Source: Phytoseiulus persimilis
Lineage: Eukaryota; Arthropoda; Arachnida; Mesostigmata; Phytoseiidae
Reading direction: 5' to 3'
Length of the DNA stretch: 64,000 bases
NCBI GenBank assembly: GCA_037576195.1
Contig: CM075102.1
Span: 10,726,001-10,790,000 of the forward strand
This document shows, one piece after another, positions 1 through 12,221 of the stretch. Positions within the stretch are counted from its first letter, which is position 1; every line of letters begins with the position of its first letter. The position numbers and the translations under genes were made by a program. The notes beneath the pieces were generated by a model. It ran no database searches and was not told where the DNA came from. It was given only the letters and a program-made list of their open reading frames with translations.

Positions 1-3000
1 GGTAGGCAATGAATTGCAGCGGGCAAGAAACTCAGAACCTTTCGCCGCTTCAGACTCGTCTGGCGGGGCGCAGACACATCTTGCGAAACTTTTTGTTCCC
101 GACTTTCGCCCGCGCCAAGCCCGAGTTCACACTCGGTCACAGGCGATCTGCGCACCGACTGATGTCGGTGCGCATCCGGACCGGATCTTCGTTGCAGCCA
201 ACATGCGCGACATGACGAGATCACGTTTTCACTCAACCTTCCGGGAATTCCGTACTCCTCTCGCCCCGTTCGCTATCTTGTGCACGCCCCTGGTCAGAGT
301 AGTTCTCGCGACCGTTGGAACAGGGGACCCTCAGCACTGAGCAAACAGGAATCACGACTCCCGAAGAGGCGGATGAAAAAGCCGCACGGCCAGTGTTGAT
401 CGGTCGCGCAGTTCAATCGCTGCGTGAATAACGACCAGGCGGCACGCTCGTCCTGCCGAGGGCCTCCATGCGGCACGAAACTCACTCACTGCTTGTTTCC
501 TTCAGCCACTGGAGCGGTCGACCGGCTAGCTCGTCCTGAGGCCATAAATTGCCTTAATTTCCGCCTCTCCGTTTTCTCGAGGGCGCTGTTGTTTTGCTTT
601 AACGGATGGCGTCGATGTTCCTTCATCTCGAGCGGCCAACCGATGGGAAGGCACACCGGCAACGCACTCGCTAAGCCAGTGCAGCGAACGAGGATTTTTA
701 TCCTTCACAATGCCCGGCGAAGCCATATAGTTCATATTTCATTCCTGAGAGCTTTTATTGTAGGTGCTCGGAAACAAACAGTTAATTATCCACATACGTT
801 CTCTTCCTTCCGTTCTGCCCTCCTTATCTCCACGAAGGGCATGAGCTTGAATCTCCATTCTTCAGAGCACATCTCCTCCACCACAGCGTCCAGCCTTTCC
901 CGTCGGAGGAAGGAATTTCGCGGCCCAGTCGACAACGGGATTGCTGAGATCCGGGTTGTGATGCTCGTGATTCGTCTATTCTCCGTCGCCCGTCCGCGCT
1001 GATCGGCTCTCGTGTGAACTCGTTCGATTTCAAGATTACTACGGAATCGATCTCGCTCTCCACGATGATACATATTCCAACGAAGCCGCGACCTCTGCCC
1101 CGTCCGTTGCTCCTCGAGGATTGTGGGGAGCGCTTGACGACTGAGATTGGTGGCAATTTCGTTTTGGCCATAACTTCGTCGATTCTCGAGGCGCTCAAGA
1201 AAGTCAAAGAATGGTCGTCGGAGAGATTCGTAGTTGACGTTTCAACTCATGATCTGAATGGATCTGATGGGATTCGCGCGCATCGGGTCGGGAAGAGCGC
1301 TCATCCTGTGAAATCCTGGGTTTTTCTGAATGTGGCCGGGAAAACGCGGAATTCAATTCTATTCGGGCTCGCTTGGTTTTCGGGGAGATTTCCCAGCCAC
1401 GGAGACAATCGTCGATATCCAGCTCTAGCTGAGTAGTTACGAAATGGGACGAGATTCGTCAAGCAGCAAGGCATTTAGAGGGAGCAGGATAGCTCCCTGA
1501 TTTTCCAGGGTCACAAGATGATTGGATTCGGTTTTCTGGCGAGGGCTCGGTTACCGACTAAGCGACCCAAGATAGATAGCCAAGCGTCCGCTATGTTCGG
1601 CTCCCTCACGCCGGGGTTCTATCGCAAATGCTCCGGCTGGAGGTGTTCCAGGGTTCCGGGGCGAGCCTTCCTCCGGGAAGACCTCGGAATTTGCGACAAT
1701 CATTTAGATCCCGAAGTCGAATTCACGGCGACCCTCCGCAACAGGTTCCTCATGGAGGCTGTCGATAGACGCGACTCCAGGTCATCCCAAGTGCCGCGCC
1801 CGAACTGAAGAAGGAAGCCATTCGGTCGGGGGCAGTCCCCCGAGCTCCGGGTCTGCCAACTGGGGACGCGAGCAGAGAAGCCGAGCGGGCGCGGTGAGTG
1901 TACTCGATCGCCGTTTTGTGCAAATGAGGAAAACTGCTCCGAAAGCGCTCTCAATCAGAAAGCTCCATATTTAACGAGTTGCAGCCATCTTCAAACTTTA
2001 CTCGGTGGTCGCCCCTGCACCCGCTTCGCAGTCCAGCCGCGTGTTCTCTTTTGGCCTTGTTCGCCTGTCGCGGTGAATAATTTGTCGTGAGAACGACGGA
2101 AGCTCTTTTCTTCGTTGTTCCGTTCGAATCGAGAGGGCGAAAATAGGGCGTCGGATCAAAGCGTTGCTCGAGACAATAATGGGACGGGGCTCTGATCCTG
2201 GCAACCGTTCTGTTAGGAGGAGCTGCGTTGAATCCAAGTACGCAGTGGCATGGGAGGCCGGAACATCGCGACCCGCGGACGGTTGTAGGCGGAAAAAGCT
2301 CCGTTGCAGACTCTCAAAAGCACGCGCGGCTCACTCGAGCGGCCGGTGAAGTGTATCCTCAATTTTTAGAAGGCCATTGATGGCGCCAGCTGCCATTGCC
2401 ACACATTCCCATTCATAACGCCGTATTTGGCTCAGAGCGCGAGGCGTCCATAGCCAATGCGCCGTGGGCGTCCACCCCGGAGTCTTTTTACCCCACGTCA
2501 CTCACCCATTTTCGAGCCACCAGCTACTCAGCGAGTCGCTGTGCCTTTCGTTCGATCCCACTCTCTTCAAACTCCGGGAGGGGGACCCCTCTTTTACGTC
2601 AAACGGAGGTTGAGGAATACTCGGAACACGATCTCCCGACACCGATTTCGCGTGGTCATCCCGTGCCATCATCGGCAGCCGCCCGAAACGGCGCGGCGCT
2701 CCTCGCCCAGGGTTTGAATCCTAACTGCAACCGAGTTGTTTCTCGGTTATGGGGGCAATGTGACCCGATTTCTCCCCTGCCCCGCTCTGTGCCCGGAGGT
2801 TGGGCAAAAGTTCCCACGTTCTGTTCGACGGAAGCAATAAAGTCTGTGAAAGACTGCGTTGACACAACCACTCCAAATTGGTTGTGAAGGCTCATGGGGA
2901 AAAAAACGATCGACCGACCGACCTGCCTACCTTCCGGCCAATAATTTCCAGTCGACGGCGGCAGCCGCCGATGAAGCCGCCGGCGTTGCCGCTGCCCATA

Positions 3001-3604
3001 GTGGCCTGAGCTGTCACCGCGGCGAGCGGCGGTGCTTCTTCAACTCGCGGATGCCCTCATCGGAGAGCTAATTTGGGAGTCAAATTACCTTTTGCCTCGC
3101 GCCCTCTCAGAACGGCAATCTTGCCATGCAGCCTTCATCTACCGCATGCATCTCCACTTTGGGAGCTCCGCCGGCGCTAGTCTGCGTCCTCGCAGCTTGC
3201 CAACCGGAGGGGCAAGAAGTCTGGCTGAGTTGCTATCTCTCCTCCTCCAGGAATTATTTATTTTGCGCGTTCGTCCGAGAGACTGCCGCCAGATTTATCT
3301 TGGAGATTTCATTATCTTCTCCGGGAAGAATGCCCCGCGCCGCTGATGACTCCGCATCGGCTATGAGCGCCAACTTTTGGAACGTCGAACTGAGTCGAAG
3401 TCGGCTCAGGACTTCTAAGCCGATCGGTTGTTCTGCGAACATCTCACTCGAGAGACAGCCCCTCGGCTACCAGAAACAACAGGACAGTCGGCTTCGTGTG
3501 CTCACATGGATTCGGCACGAGTCGCGTCGCGGCTCTGAGACTCCAAGGGAAACTCGTCCGCACCTTTCTGAGCGGCACGGAGCGGAGAAAGGGTTGGAAT
3601 CGGA

Positions 3605-3650
3605 AAAGCGATATTTTCCGTTTCGGGAAGAGCGATATTTTCCCGGAGGT
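3605..3650 (+). repeat. Imperfect tandem duplication of a 24-bp unit
   Basis: Two adjacent copies share AGCGATATTTTCC (starting at 3607 and 3631), each preceded by AAAAG or GAAG-type purines. Only two copies are present. Confidence 0.6.
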
Positions 3651-3745
3651 CGAGAAGGAAATTCCATTGTATTCAAGAGTAAGCTCAAATCGAGGAATCA
3701 GGAGAGGCAGCTGCGATAGGTTTTCCGTTGTTTTTGCAGCGCGCA

Positions 3746-3768
3746 CTTCTCTCTCTCTTTCTCTCTCG
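3746..3768 (+). repeat. CT-rich microsatellite
   Basis: A short CT-dinucleotide run interrupted by TT. The surrounding 1-4250 shows no supportable gene; open frames there lie on both strands and have no recognisable domains. Confidence 0.7.
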
Positions 3769-4352
3769 ACTCCAAACATCCGCCAAAACTGGGCGGAAGG
3801 GCAGCCCACCGATTCTCGTCTCCCAGTGCGAGCGCGAAGCAGAACGAGCCACATGGATTCGAGTCGGGTAGGAGGGCAAGCCGCGAGTTGAGTCCAGAAG
3901 AGAAATTCGATATATTCCCCCATTCACCATCCTCGTCTCCCGATTCCGAGCGATGAGCTGGAGCCCCTTGGAGCAGTGGGCAGGCGAAGGGGGCGAACGC
4001 CCGGGAGAACTGTGAATATTTATGGTTCCGGCTCCGACGGAGGAATAAATCCACCGAGATTCGGATTCACGCAAGAGTTCGCCTGCCACTCGTGTCCCAC
4101 GGCGACGGGAACGGCTTCTGTGATGTGATCTCCATCGAAAACGGCAACAATCAAGACGCCAACGAGACTGCGGCTGCCACCTGTGCCGTTGCGGCGGTGG
4201 TGTGACGTCATTTTCTGGAAGCAGTGCGGAAGATCGCATCTGGTTGAGTTACCGGTTTATAAATGGTTTTCAGTCAACACTCGAGACAGAGGAGTCGTGG
4301 AACGCGTAGATGGGATCACAAGACCTCGATTAGGACTTGGGTTTGATGGAGC

Positions 4353-5318
4353 TTGGCTGTTGCGCACATCAGTCGATGCGACAATTCCTCGGTTGATATT
4401 CGCCTCGGAAGATATTCCGCCTGTAGAAGCCTGTGTTCCGAGGGAATGACGGATCCAGAGCCTCCCGACCGGAAGGCTCAGCATCGGAAGCCTTGCGATC
4501 TCATACCGAAGAACCTTCTCGCGCTCCTCCCTGGAACCCAAAGTTCCCGAGATACTTGCGCCAAGCTGAAGATCACAACCCGACCAGCAGAGCCAGCGGT
4601 CTGGCGCATTTACCGCTCACTGTGGACGTGGAAGGAACCTTCTCCCCATGATTTTCGATGGAGAGGTCAACACCTCGAATCTTGGTATGAGTTTTGGAAG
4701 TATACGGGTCTTCATCGATTCTCGTGCAATCAGGGGAGGAAAATGGCGGTCAGCAACTTCGGCTCCAAGCTGCTCGGAAGCGCCAAGTCGAGGATGTGGA
4801 TCTTCTGGTCCGACTCAGATCCACGAGCGCAATCGCTCGACTATTTTGGAGGTTGCAGTTATCAGCCGAGCAACCGATTGCAGCTCTTCCCGGAGAGACA
4901 CATGATAGTGGACACATGCGCGTGCGCAGCCATGCTGCTTCGAATTCCAACCGCCGTGAAAATAAATCGTCTTTTCCGCAGCTTTATTCGAAGCGGCACT
5001 GCAGGAATCGTGGAGAACAGCTCTGCGGGAGAGGTGGCGGAAAAAAGCGAACTTTCTGATCTCACGATTCATTCGAACCGAACGCCGTTGTCAATGCACA
5101 GAACTACGCAACCCGGGGAGCAGTGGTGTTTGATGGTACATCGATCGATATTGCCTCGTTCAGGGCTAGTCCGGTCGCAGATAGCTCTGGTGGCTACCAG
5201 CCTGCGCTTATCTGTGATTTCCCCAGGTGTTCCCATGGGAGTCAGAGTGGAGGTTTCGTTTCCGGAGCTCTTGTTGGAACCCGGCTTCGTGGTCAACGTG
5301 ACGCGTGACGTTCCCTGA
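4353..5318 (+). other. Longest open frame in the window (321 codons), coding status doubtful
   Basis: The frame has no stop for 966 bases but begins at TTG, not ATG. The translation is unusually rich in W, R and S and has no recognised domain. Between about 4700 and 4905 all three forward frames are free of stops, which points to composition and not selection. A better-looking candidate in another register is the short stretch NYATRGAVVFDGTSIDIASF, preceded by AATGCACAG near 5100, but it too lacks support. A pyrimidine-rich acceptor-like CGTCTTTTCCGCAG ends near 4980. Confidence 0.2.
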
Positions 5319-5326
5319 CGTGACGT
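5299..5326 (+). promoter_or_regulatory. Cluster of TGACG (CRE/ATF-type) sites
   Basis: Four TGACG cores start at 5299, 5306, 5316 and 5321, and three of them are TGACGT, the half-site bound by CREB/ATF bZIP proteins. The 11-mer GTGACGTTCCC occurs twice, 15 bp apart (5305-5315 and 5320-5330), so part of the cluster arose by local duplication. No core promoter was recognised next to it. It could be an enhancer element or a chance product of the duplication. Confidence 0.35.
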
Positions 5327-5329
5327 TCC

Positions 5330-8300
5330 CCGCGCATGCTACTCCGAGCTGACTCATCACACACACAGTGAGCAAAGCTCTCCGGGAACGATATTTGAGG
5401 ATACGGATCGGCATTTCGGAACGTTTGTTCATATTCGCGTCGGTGGCCGCAGATGGTTGCATTGACCACGCGCGGTCTCCGTCGAACGAGAGGAAAAACT
5501 TGAACAGACCGCTTGGACGCAATCGTGGGAGGCCCAGCAGTCATTAGTTTGTAATTGGAAACTCCGGGCATAATGAAATCGCGGTCACTTCCTCTCTTTG
5601 CGGAAAAAAACGAACATCTCGGTTTTCATTGACAGCGTCCGTCTAATGACTAGCAACGCGATTCATCTCAGATCCACGGGTCCACTGATTCAAGCTCTGA
5701 ATATATCCGGGACTGTTCTGTTGCCCAGAAAAGAACATTCGGAATACGCCTACAGCGACTCGACCAGGAGGACTCGCGAGAAATGGGCATTCCAGCCGTG
5801 ATCCGCAGGCGACAACATCTAGCTATAACGATGTGTCATTTCGCAGAGACCCGTTCTGAGAAATAGGTCGGACAACTTTCCAATCGATCTCCGTGAATAC
5901 GTTGGCTAGAGGAGGAAACAAAGTCGCTGAACGAGGAATGCCTGCCCTCGTGTGCGAACTGTAAGAAACTAAGCGGACTCTGAAGTCGTCTTCGTTGCTA
6001 CTTGCCTCGTTGATCCTGGTTGAGGACCAAGCAACGAGATGGCGCCACAGGCGTCCTCCCGGAGTTCAAGACCCGCGCGAGAGTTGGCTCGCATTGTACT
6101 CCACGTCTTCGAAGTGTTAGCTGGTTCTCGTGTGTTCAAAGCTGTTCGTGAACTTGAATCTCCGCACCGCACGTGTGACTGTCGGTCGCCGCCGTGCTCG
6201 GTGGAAGGGGAGTTCAAGATCGTTCGAGCTCGAAGTGAGGATGAAATGCGCGCTGGCTTCGTGTGCGGAAGTATCGAAAAAAGTGGCTCAAGTTTTAAAA
6301 GGTTCCTGAAGTGAGTTTCGTGTGTTGACGTAGAAGTTTGCTCGACGCCGTCATCTCAAGCGAACAAACTCAAGGAAAGCACACCGAAGCGCAACCGGTG
6401 ACGAAAGGATCATACCTTGCACGTGGCATCACGACAAACGGCATGCAGAACCAGGTTAGCAAAACACGCGACAGCGCTGTTGTCAAAAGCTCACTCGGTT
6501 TGTTCCCATTCAAACCGCCGACCGATTCGCTGAGCGTCTTTCGGGTGTCAGCTCCACTGAGCTGAACACGGCGCTTTACGTCCGACGAATCGCGAACAAA
6601 CTTGACGCTAATTAATCAATTCAGCGATGATCTGAGCTAAAAATGAAAGAACAACCGGCGAAACTCGGAACCCGGGTCGCGGGCTGCGTGGCAACGGCCA
6701 TCGCGCCGCTCAAACCGTTCTCGTTGTGGCGTACCGGGAACGAATAGTTTCTATTTGTCGGTGTTCCTTCTTCTCCGGTTTGCGTCCGTCTCTCGTCTGG
6801 TAGCACGAACCCAAGTTGGGGGAGGTGTGCGGGCAGTCTACAACGGTATGTACTTTCGAAGATTGGTTTCCTTCGCATGCAAGCGGACTTTCCAACGATG
6901 AGGAACTAGAACGGAGCGAGACTCCGCGAGCATCGGCGTGCTGGATCGGTCTCGCGCACTCTGACGCTCAAGCGGACCCGCGCACTGATCCCGTTATTCG
7001 ACGAAGAGCACCTAGCAGCCATGATAGATAAATCCCAATGCATCGGAATATCGGCTGGCTCTGTATTCCGACCGATGTCATCGCATCAACATCCGACATT
7101 TTCAGACACCGATTCGATTTGTAACGTCTTACGACAAAATCCCGAGCTCGATCGCTATCGCTGTAAACGTGACTAGAACGCCCGTTCGGTCTCTTCGCAC
7201 CTCCGCGCTTACGTGGGACGAGTAAGTTTTGCGTCAGACTTAAATTCTCCACGATCGCTATGGAGGTGATCCGCAATTCATTCACCGTCTTCGTGCTCAC
7301 TCGGCGGTGGTTCTCGCCAGATAAATTCACTGTGATAGATCGTGCGAGTTCTGTATTTCGGTCGTATAACCCGCATAAATTTCCATGATGGCGCGGGAAG
7401 ACGTACATCATGAGTGGAGTATTTCATAGATGAAATATCGTAGTGGGCGGAAGCTGCTCTTTCATACCGTTGAAGGGCACAGCCGGCCCCTCAACGCTGA
7501 GCTCGCTCGAAGCTGAAAATCTCCAGGCCACGCCGGGGCTTACCCTCGCTGATCATTGAGATCGCCCAGCCCCCAGACGAATGGAGAAAACGCGCAGTGG
7601 GAAGGTTCCTTCCTCTCGACGCGGGGTTTTTCATCGAATGAGCTGTTGGCATGTACGACCAACCTTGTGCAGCGGACGCAGGCCACAACACCGGCCGATC
7701 ATGAGCGGGCCAAGTTCTCTCTTCTGACCTCGGGATTCGGAGCCTTCCCACGTCTCACCTAGAGAGCTATCGCAGCGCGGCCAGAGCTGGAGTGTGTAAC
7801 TGTAGTGTTCGCTGCAGCCTATCTATGGAAAGGTGCGCGCGTCTGTGGTCAGCTTCATGAGTTATGGATGGCGCGCCGGAACCGCGCGGCGTTCAGATAT
7901 GTGGTTGCAAACGCGTAATTATGCTCGGCATCCCAACTTCGAGCGTCCGCGGGGCCGGCAGTCTCGTCGGTCGGAGAGTCGCTCATCCAGTCGCGACGGA
8001 AAACCGGGCGCGCGACAACAACAAAAAACCGTTCCTCAAAAACAAATCGGGGACAGGAGGGAGGGGGGAGGGGAGTTCTGCCGAGTGGCCGATCCGGCAA
8101 GACGAAGGGACCGTTGGCGGAAAGTTCGTCAGTATGGTCAAACGGCCGCCGCCGAACGAAGCGTGCTTGCCGAGAGTTCCAGCTATGGTTGATGATGCAG
8201 CGCAGGCGACCAAAACGGGCATCAAAGAGTCAAAAAGTTTTGGAGATGCGGAGCGCGCGCACACACGAACGATCGAGCTGTGGCCACACGGACGTGAATA

Positions 8301-8880
8301 CGACTTAACCGCTCGTCGAAAGATCGAATGCGCATGCCTGAATGGCGCACCGTTGCATCCCTAATTGGCCAGACGCGCAGTCATGAGCTTATTCGCAATA
8401 ATGGACCCGAGCTCGCTGGTTCTCTCAATCTTATTAGGCCGACTCCTGTGTTGGGCGTGGGATGGTCGGGAAAAACTCTCAATGACGTATGTCGAGTAGT
8501 TCTCATTCGACAGCACGTTGAGAGACAATAAGAACGGAAGGGGCAAAACGAAATACTCGGCGACCGGCTTAGCGGGAAGGAGCAAGCCGAACAGAGCAAA
8601 TGAGATTTGGCGGGATGTTGGTGGCGGGATGCTACTCGTTTTGCTGCTCATCCGCACGCTCGGGAGGTTCGGGTCGCCGTCTCGGGAGGAGAAGTCCTTC
8701 CCGCCGGATTCAAAGTCACCATGATCAAAGAGATCCGCTGCAGCAGTCGATCCCATGATCAGCCGTTGACTGCACGCCAGACTATCCGCCGCTGACAACG
8801 GGGCGCATCGTCTGCACGCCGAGCTGTGAGTTGTTTGGAGTTGCGGCGCTGAGGATCCGACGGGTTCCGCGGGAGAGGAT
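5330..8880. other. Stretch without a supportable gene
   Basis: Only short, overlapping open frames are present. A minus-strand frame at 8361-8798 has a continuous hydrophobic part (LLLPAKPVAEYFVLPLPFLL) after an internal ATG near 8755, but no splice or family support. Confidence 0.5.
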
Positions 8881-8888
8881 CAAGGGAC

Positions 8889-8907
8889 GGGGGGGGGGGG
8901 GGGGGGG
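8889..8907 (+). repeat. Run of 19 G
   Basis: An uninterrupted G tract, the longest homopolymer in the window. It could form a G-quadruplex on the plus strand. Copy number may be an assembly estimate, since such tracts are hard to sequence. Confidence 0.9.
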
Positions 8908-11397
8908 ATAAATTCCCCCTACACACAACGACAACCGCAGCCTCGTGGATTTCTAAATCCCGCATCGGCTGGAGACGCTGCGTCGGAATGCGCCGGCAAG
9001 AAACCTCAGTCCGCGCGAGAGAGGTCGGCGTCGGATCGATCGAGCTCGTGTTTTGGACACGACCAGGTGATCCGGCGACAGGTAAAGAAAACGATCTCTA
9101 CGATAACATCGCCGCTTCCTCTCGGATCTCGGTCTGGGCACGACGGGAGCTGCGGCGCGAAATAGAGTGGCGGAGATGATTTTTCAACGTTTTGCGCCGG
9201 TCTTGTTTTCTTTGCGCTTGATAACCTTGAGCCGGTAAAGGCCGATTCTTGCAGCCCGCTCCGCCATGCTCGCAGGTCCTTTCGCTGCAGACGGTTGCTG
9301 CTGGATCGAAGCGGAAATGTTTTGTAAATCAAAGCAGTGCCTGCGCAAACCCCCCAGGATCTGGTTCGGAGGGTGGGACGCGGGGGGAGGCGCATCGGTG
9401 GCTGAGCGGGCCACGGGAAGCAGAACGAATAGAACTGGCCCACCGAAGAAGACGTTGACAGCATGAGCTCGATTATGACGACGACCTTGGCATCTTTCGG
9501 ACCTTGGCGGGACGGCCAGCCGACCGCCCGGCTGATAGATCACCCCGCTGACTTCGATGGAGTCAGAAAGATTTTGGGAACCGTGCTTTGAATACGGTTC
9601 GCGAGGTACCTCCAACAGCTTCAGCAGAGTGACCCGGCTCCACGATGGACTCGCGCCGAGCTCAATCGCTCACCCCGCGCGTCCGGGGGTTCGGAACTCC
9701 GTGTGTGTGGTGCAGTGTCATTGCGATCGCCGCGAAACCGGTGCAAGGAAACCGGTAGCGGATGTAGAACCGGATGAGTAATTGAGCGCATATACCGCTC
9801 AAATAGTCATCGTGGAACATCTAGCCCTCGCCCCTGGTCGGATGCGAAACCTCATCCAGTCACGCAAACATGCTATCATCGCGTCATCAAAGTTTCGAGA
9901 ATCTTTCGATTATTTAGCTCCTGCAGAGGCTCGCGACAGACACACGCGAAGCGACTCCGGATTCTGTCAGCTTGTGGAATCGCAACTCCGGGATGAAGCA
10001 AACACTCGAGCAGGTCTCTACGGATTACGTGAAGAGAGGAGCCGCGGCGAGTTCCCCGACATCGGATCCCTATCGCCGCGCCGTCAGTCGGCTGCTGCTG
10101 GTATTTATCAAGTGCGGGCGGGGCGTTGAAATTTACATAAAACTGATTCTGTCCTCCGCGACAAATTAACTGGCCGCTGATTAACTCGACTCGAGTCGGG
10201 TCGACGCGGTTCAGAAACTCCTCTACAACGGGCCCTCCGCCCGTCGGGTGGCGGTGAGCGCCCGCTCCGGTCGGGGCAGTAGCGGAGGCCCTCGGAGGAC
10301 CAGGCGAGGCAGTCGCAGATTGGAACGGTTCGCTCGAGAAAGAATGGCTCGCTTCAGGGTGGAGACTTCGCCGGACAGAGATAAATTTCAATGATTCCTT
10401 GTCGCGGAGGGCCGTTGTTAGATCATTGACGATCACCCGGGCCGTGTTCGGTCTCGCTCCGGCCCTCGCTTGCCCGGCCGGCTGGTTTATCTCAAAAGTA
10501 GGGGGTTAGCGGACAGCTGCGGCTCATGAGCGGCGTTCGCATGTTGTCGCCCGACGAGCCTCCGCATCTGAGCTATCTAAACAACATCAGCACTGTGAGC
10601 TCGCCAGTTTTTTTGCGACCGACTGAAAATGCACGACAACTCCGGAGACGCGGAGGACAAGGAAGGCTGAAACGCGACACGAGAGGAAGTCGACGGTCCC
10701 AGGAGGAACTATGGATTCGTCGTCGCAGTCTATTTGTTTGTGAGAAGAGAAGCACGTCGCGCCCTTCCATCCATCCATGAGTAGGTTTAACAGCAGAGTT
10801 TTTCTCGTTCCGTTCAAGCCACTCAGCGATTTCAATTCGGCTTCCCAGACGTCGTGCAGCGTACCGATCGTGCGTACGCCCCTGATCGAAGCACGCTGTC
10901 CCGGCGCGCGCTCTTCTCGTTACCCGGGCCACCCGTTCCTTCTCGTGCTGTTCCGAAACAATCAGCTGAGGTCGATTCACGCCAACAACGAGTCCAGGCT
11001 CGACTCGTTTGGTGGCAGTGGGCGAGTGCGAATCGATCGCGATGTTCCGCAATCGGCCAAGCCGCACGCGGTCGTTGCGATGAATTCACGACACGTTCTC
11101 GATGCGGCACCTCGGGGGATTTCATGAGCGTCGCGTGTCATAATTTCCGCCACCGATTTCGAAAAATCCGGTTCAGTGGATCTGCTGAGGTCTCGGCCGG
11201 AGGGTTCCGCTCCCTGATCGGAAGGAGGACCGAAACTCCACGCGGCCGACTCTCAGTCGCGGTCGGAATGCGAGCGACGCGGCGTCGGAATGCGCTCTCG
11301 CAATAAATCGTGTAACTCCTGGTTTTTTGTCTCCCAACGAAGTCGCTGCAGCCGGCCAGAGCCAGCTGACTGCTCGTCCGTGCCGTGCGAGGAGTCC

Positions 11398-11426
11398 GTT
11401 TGTTTGTTTGTTCGTCTGTTTGTTCG
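11398..11426 (+). repeat. TTTG tetranucleotide repeat
   Basis: About seven imperfect units of TTTG/TTCG/TCTG. Confidence 0.8.
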
Positions 11427-12201
11427 CCTCTGATGGAAGTGACCGAACCATCAACCGGAATGAATGGAATCTTATCATTTTCGCCGGACGCAGTCGGAGA
11501 TCGAGTTGGTTACTTTTTTTGGAGAGGGCCACTTTCATCCGTCGACCGCGATGGTGGGAGAGAGAAAGGGAGAGAGCTTCCTCCAGAGTGCTAGAAATTA
11601 TCGCTCGTTTGATTGTTTTCCGTTGCTGCATAGCCGCTGGCCGCGGACGGCAGTGTAGGCGAATGAACGGAGTTGGCGATGATGACGTTGACAGCGACGA
11701 TCATGGGCTGCGATGACGGCGCTTGTTAAGCGTTTTCGTCATGGCCGTTCAGCTTGTGAGCCGGTTGGCCGGGGTGGGCTCTGAGCCCGCGCTGGCTTTA
11801 AATTAGTGGGCGCTCATTTTTAACTCTGTCGAGCGCTACCACGACCGCCGAACGAGAAGCGGAGAACCACCATCAAACGTCGCCCCGCTCGGCTTCCAAT
11901 TTTAGTTTGCTCCCCTCGCGAGTGTCGGAGGGAGGGGTCTTGTCGAGGAACGCTGTCCACCCATTCATCTAGCCAGCTAGCCTGACCAGTCCGCTGCCAC
12001 GTAGTCTGCCCACATGCTCGCCTCACCTGCTCGTCATCCCGCTCGACTACTACCCTCTTGACCTACTGTGGCCTCAAGCTTTTCCGGCCCGCTGTAAGGT
12101 TTCGTGAATCTCCCGCAGTTCTACAGTGATTCCGAATGGCAGAGAGGAGCGGGGTCCAACTTCCACAGGAAGCCAGAACCGGAGTTCCTGACCACGGCAC
12201 G

Positions 12202-12221
12202 GTCGTCGTCGTCGTTGTCGT
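12202..12221 (+). repeat. GTC trinucleotide repeat
   Basis: A short GTC run broken by one GTT. It is not in a frame with other coding support. Confidence 0.8.

Larger units (their letters stand above)
1..4250. other. Stretch without a supportable gene
   Basis: Open frames of 60-200 codons occur on both strands. A plus-strand frame at 1014-1436 (TTEIGGNFVLAITSSILEAL) looks protein-like, but so does the opposite strand at 824-1207. No domain, splice pair or RNA gene was recognised. Confidence 0.5.

Noticed and set aside
4258-4275. TATAAA followed by TCAGTC, a possible TATA and initiator pair
   Set aside because: The spacing is about 14 bases, about half the distance a core promoter needs. Other TATAAA matches (18358, 47215) have no initiator at the right place.
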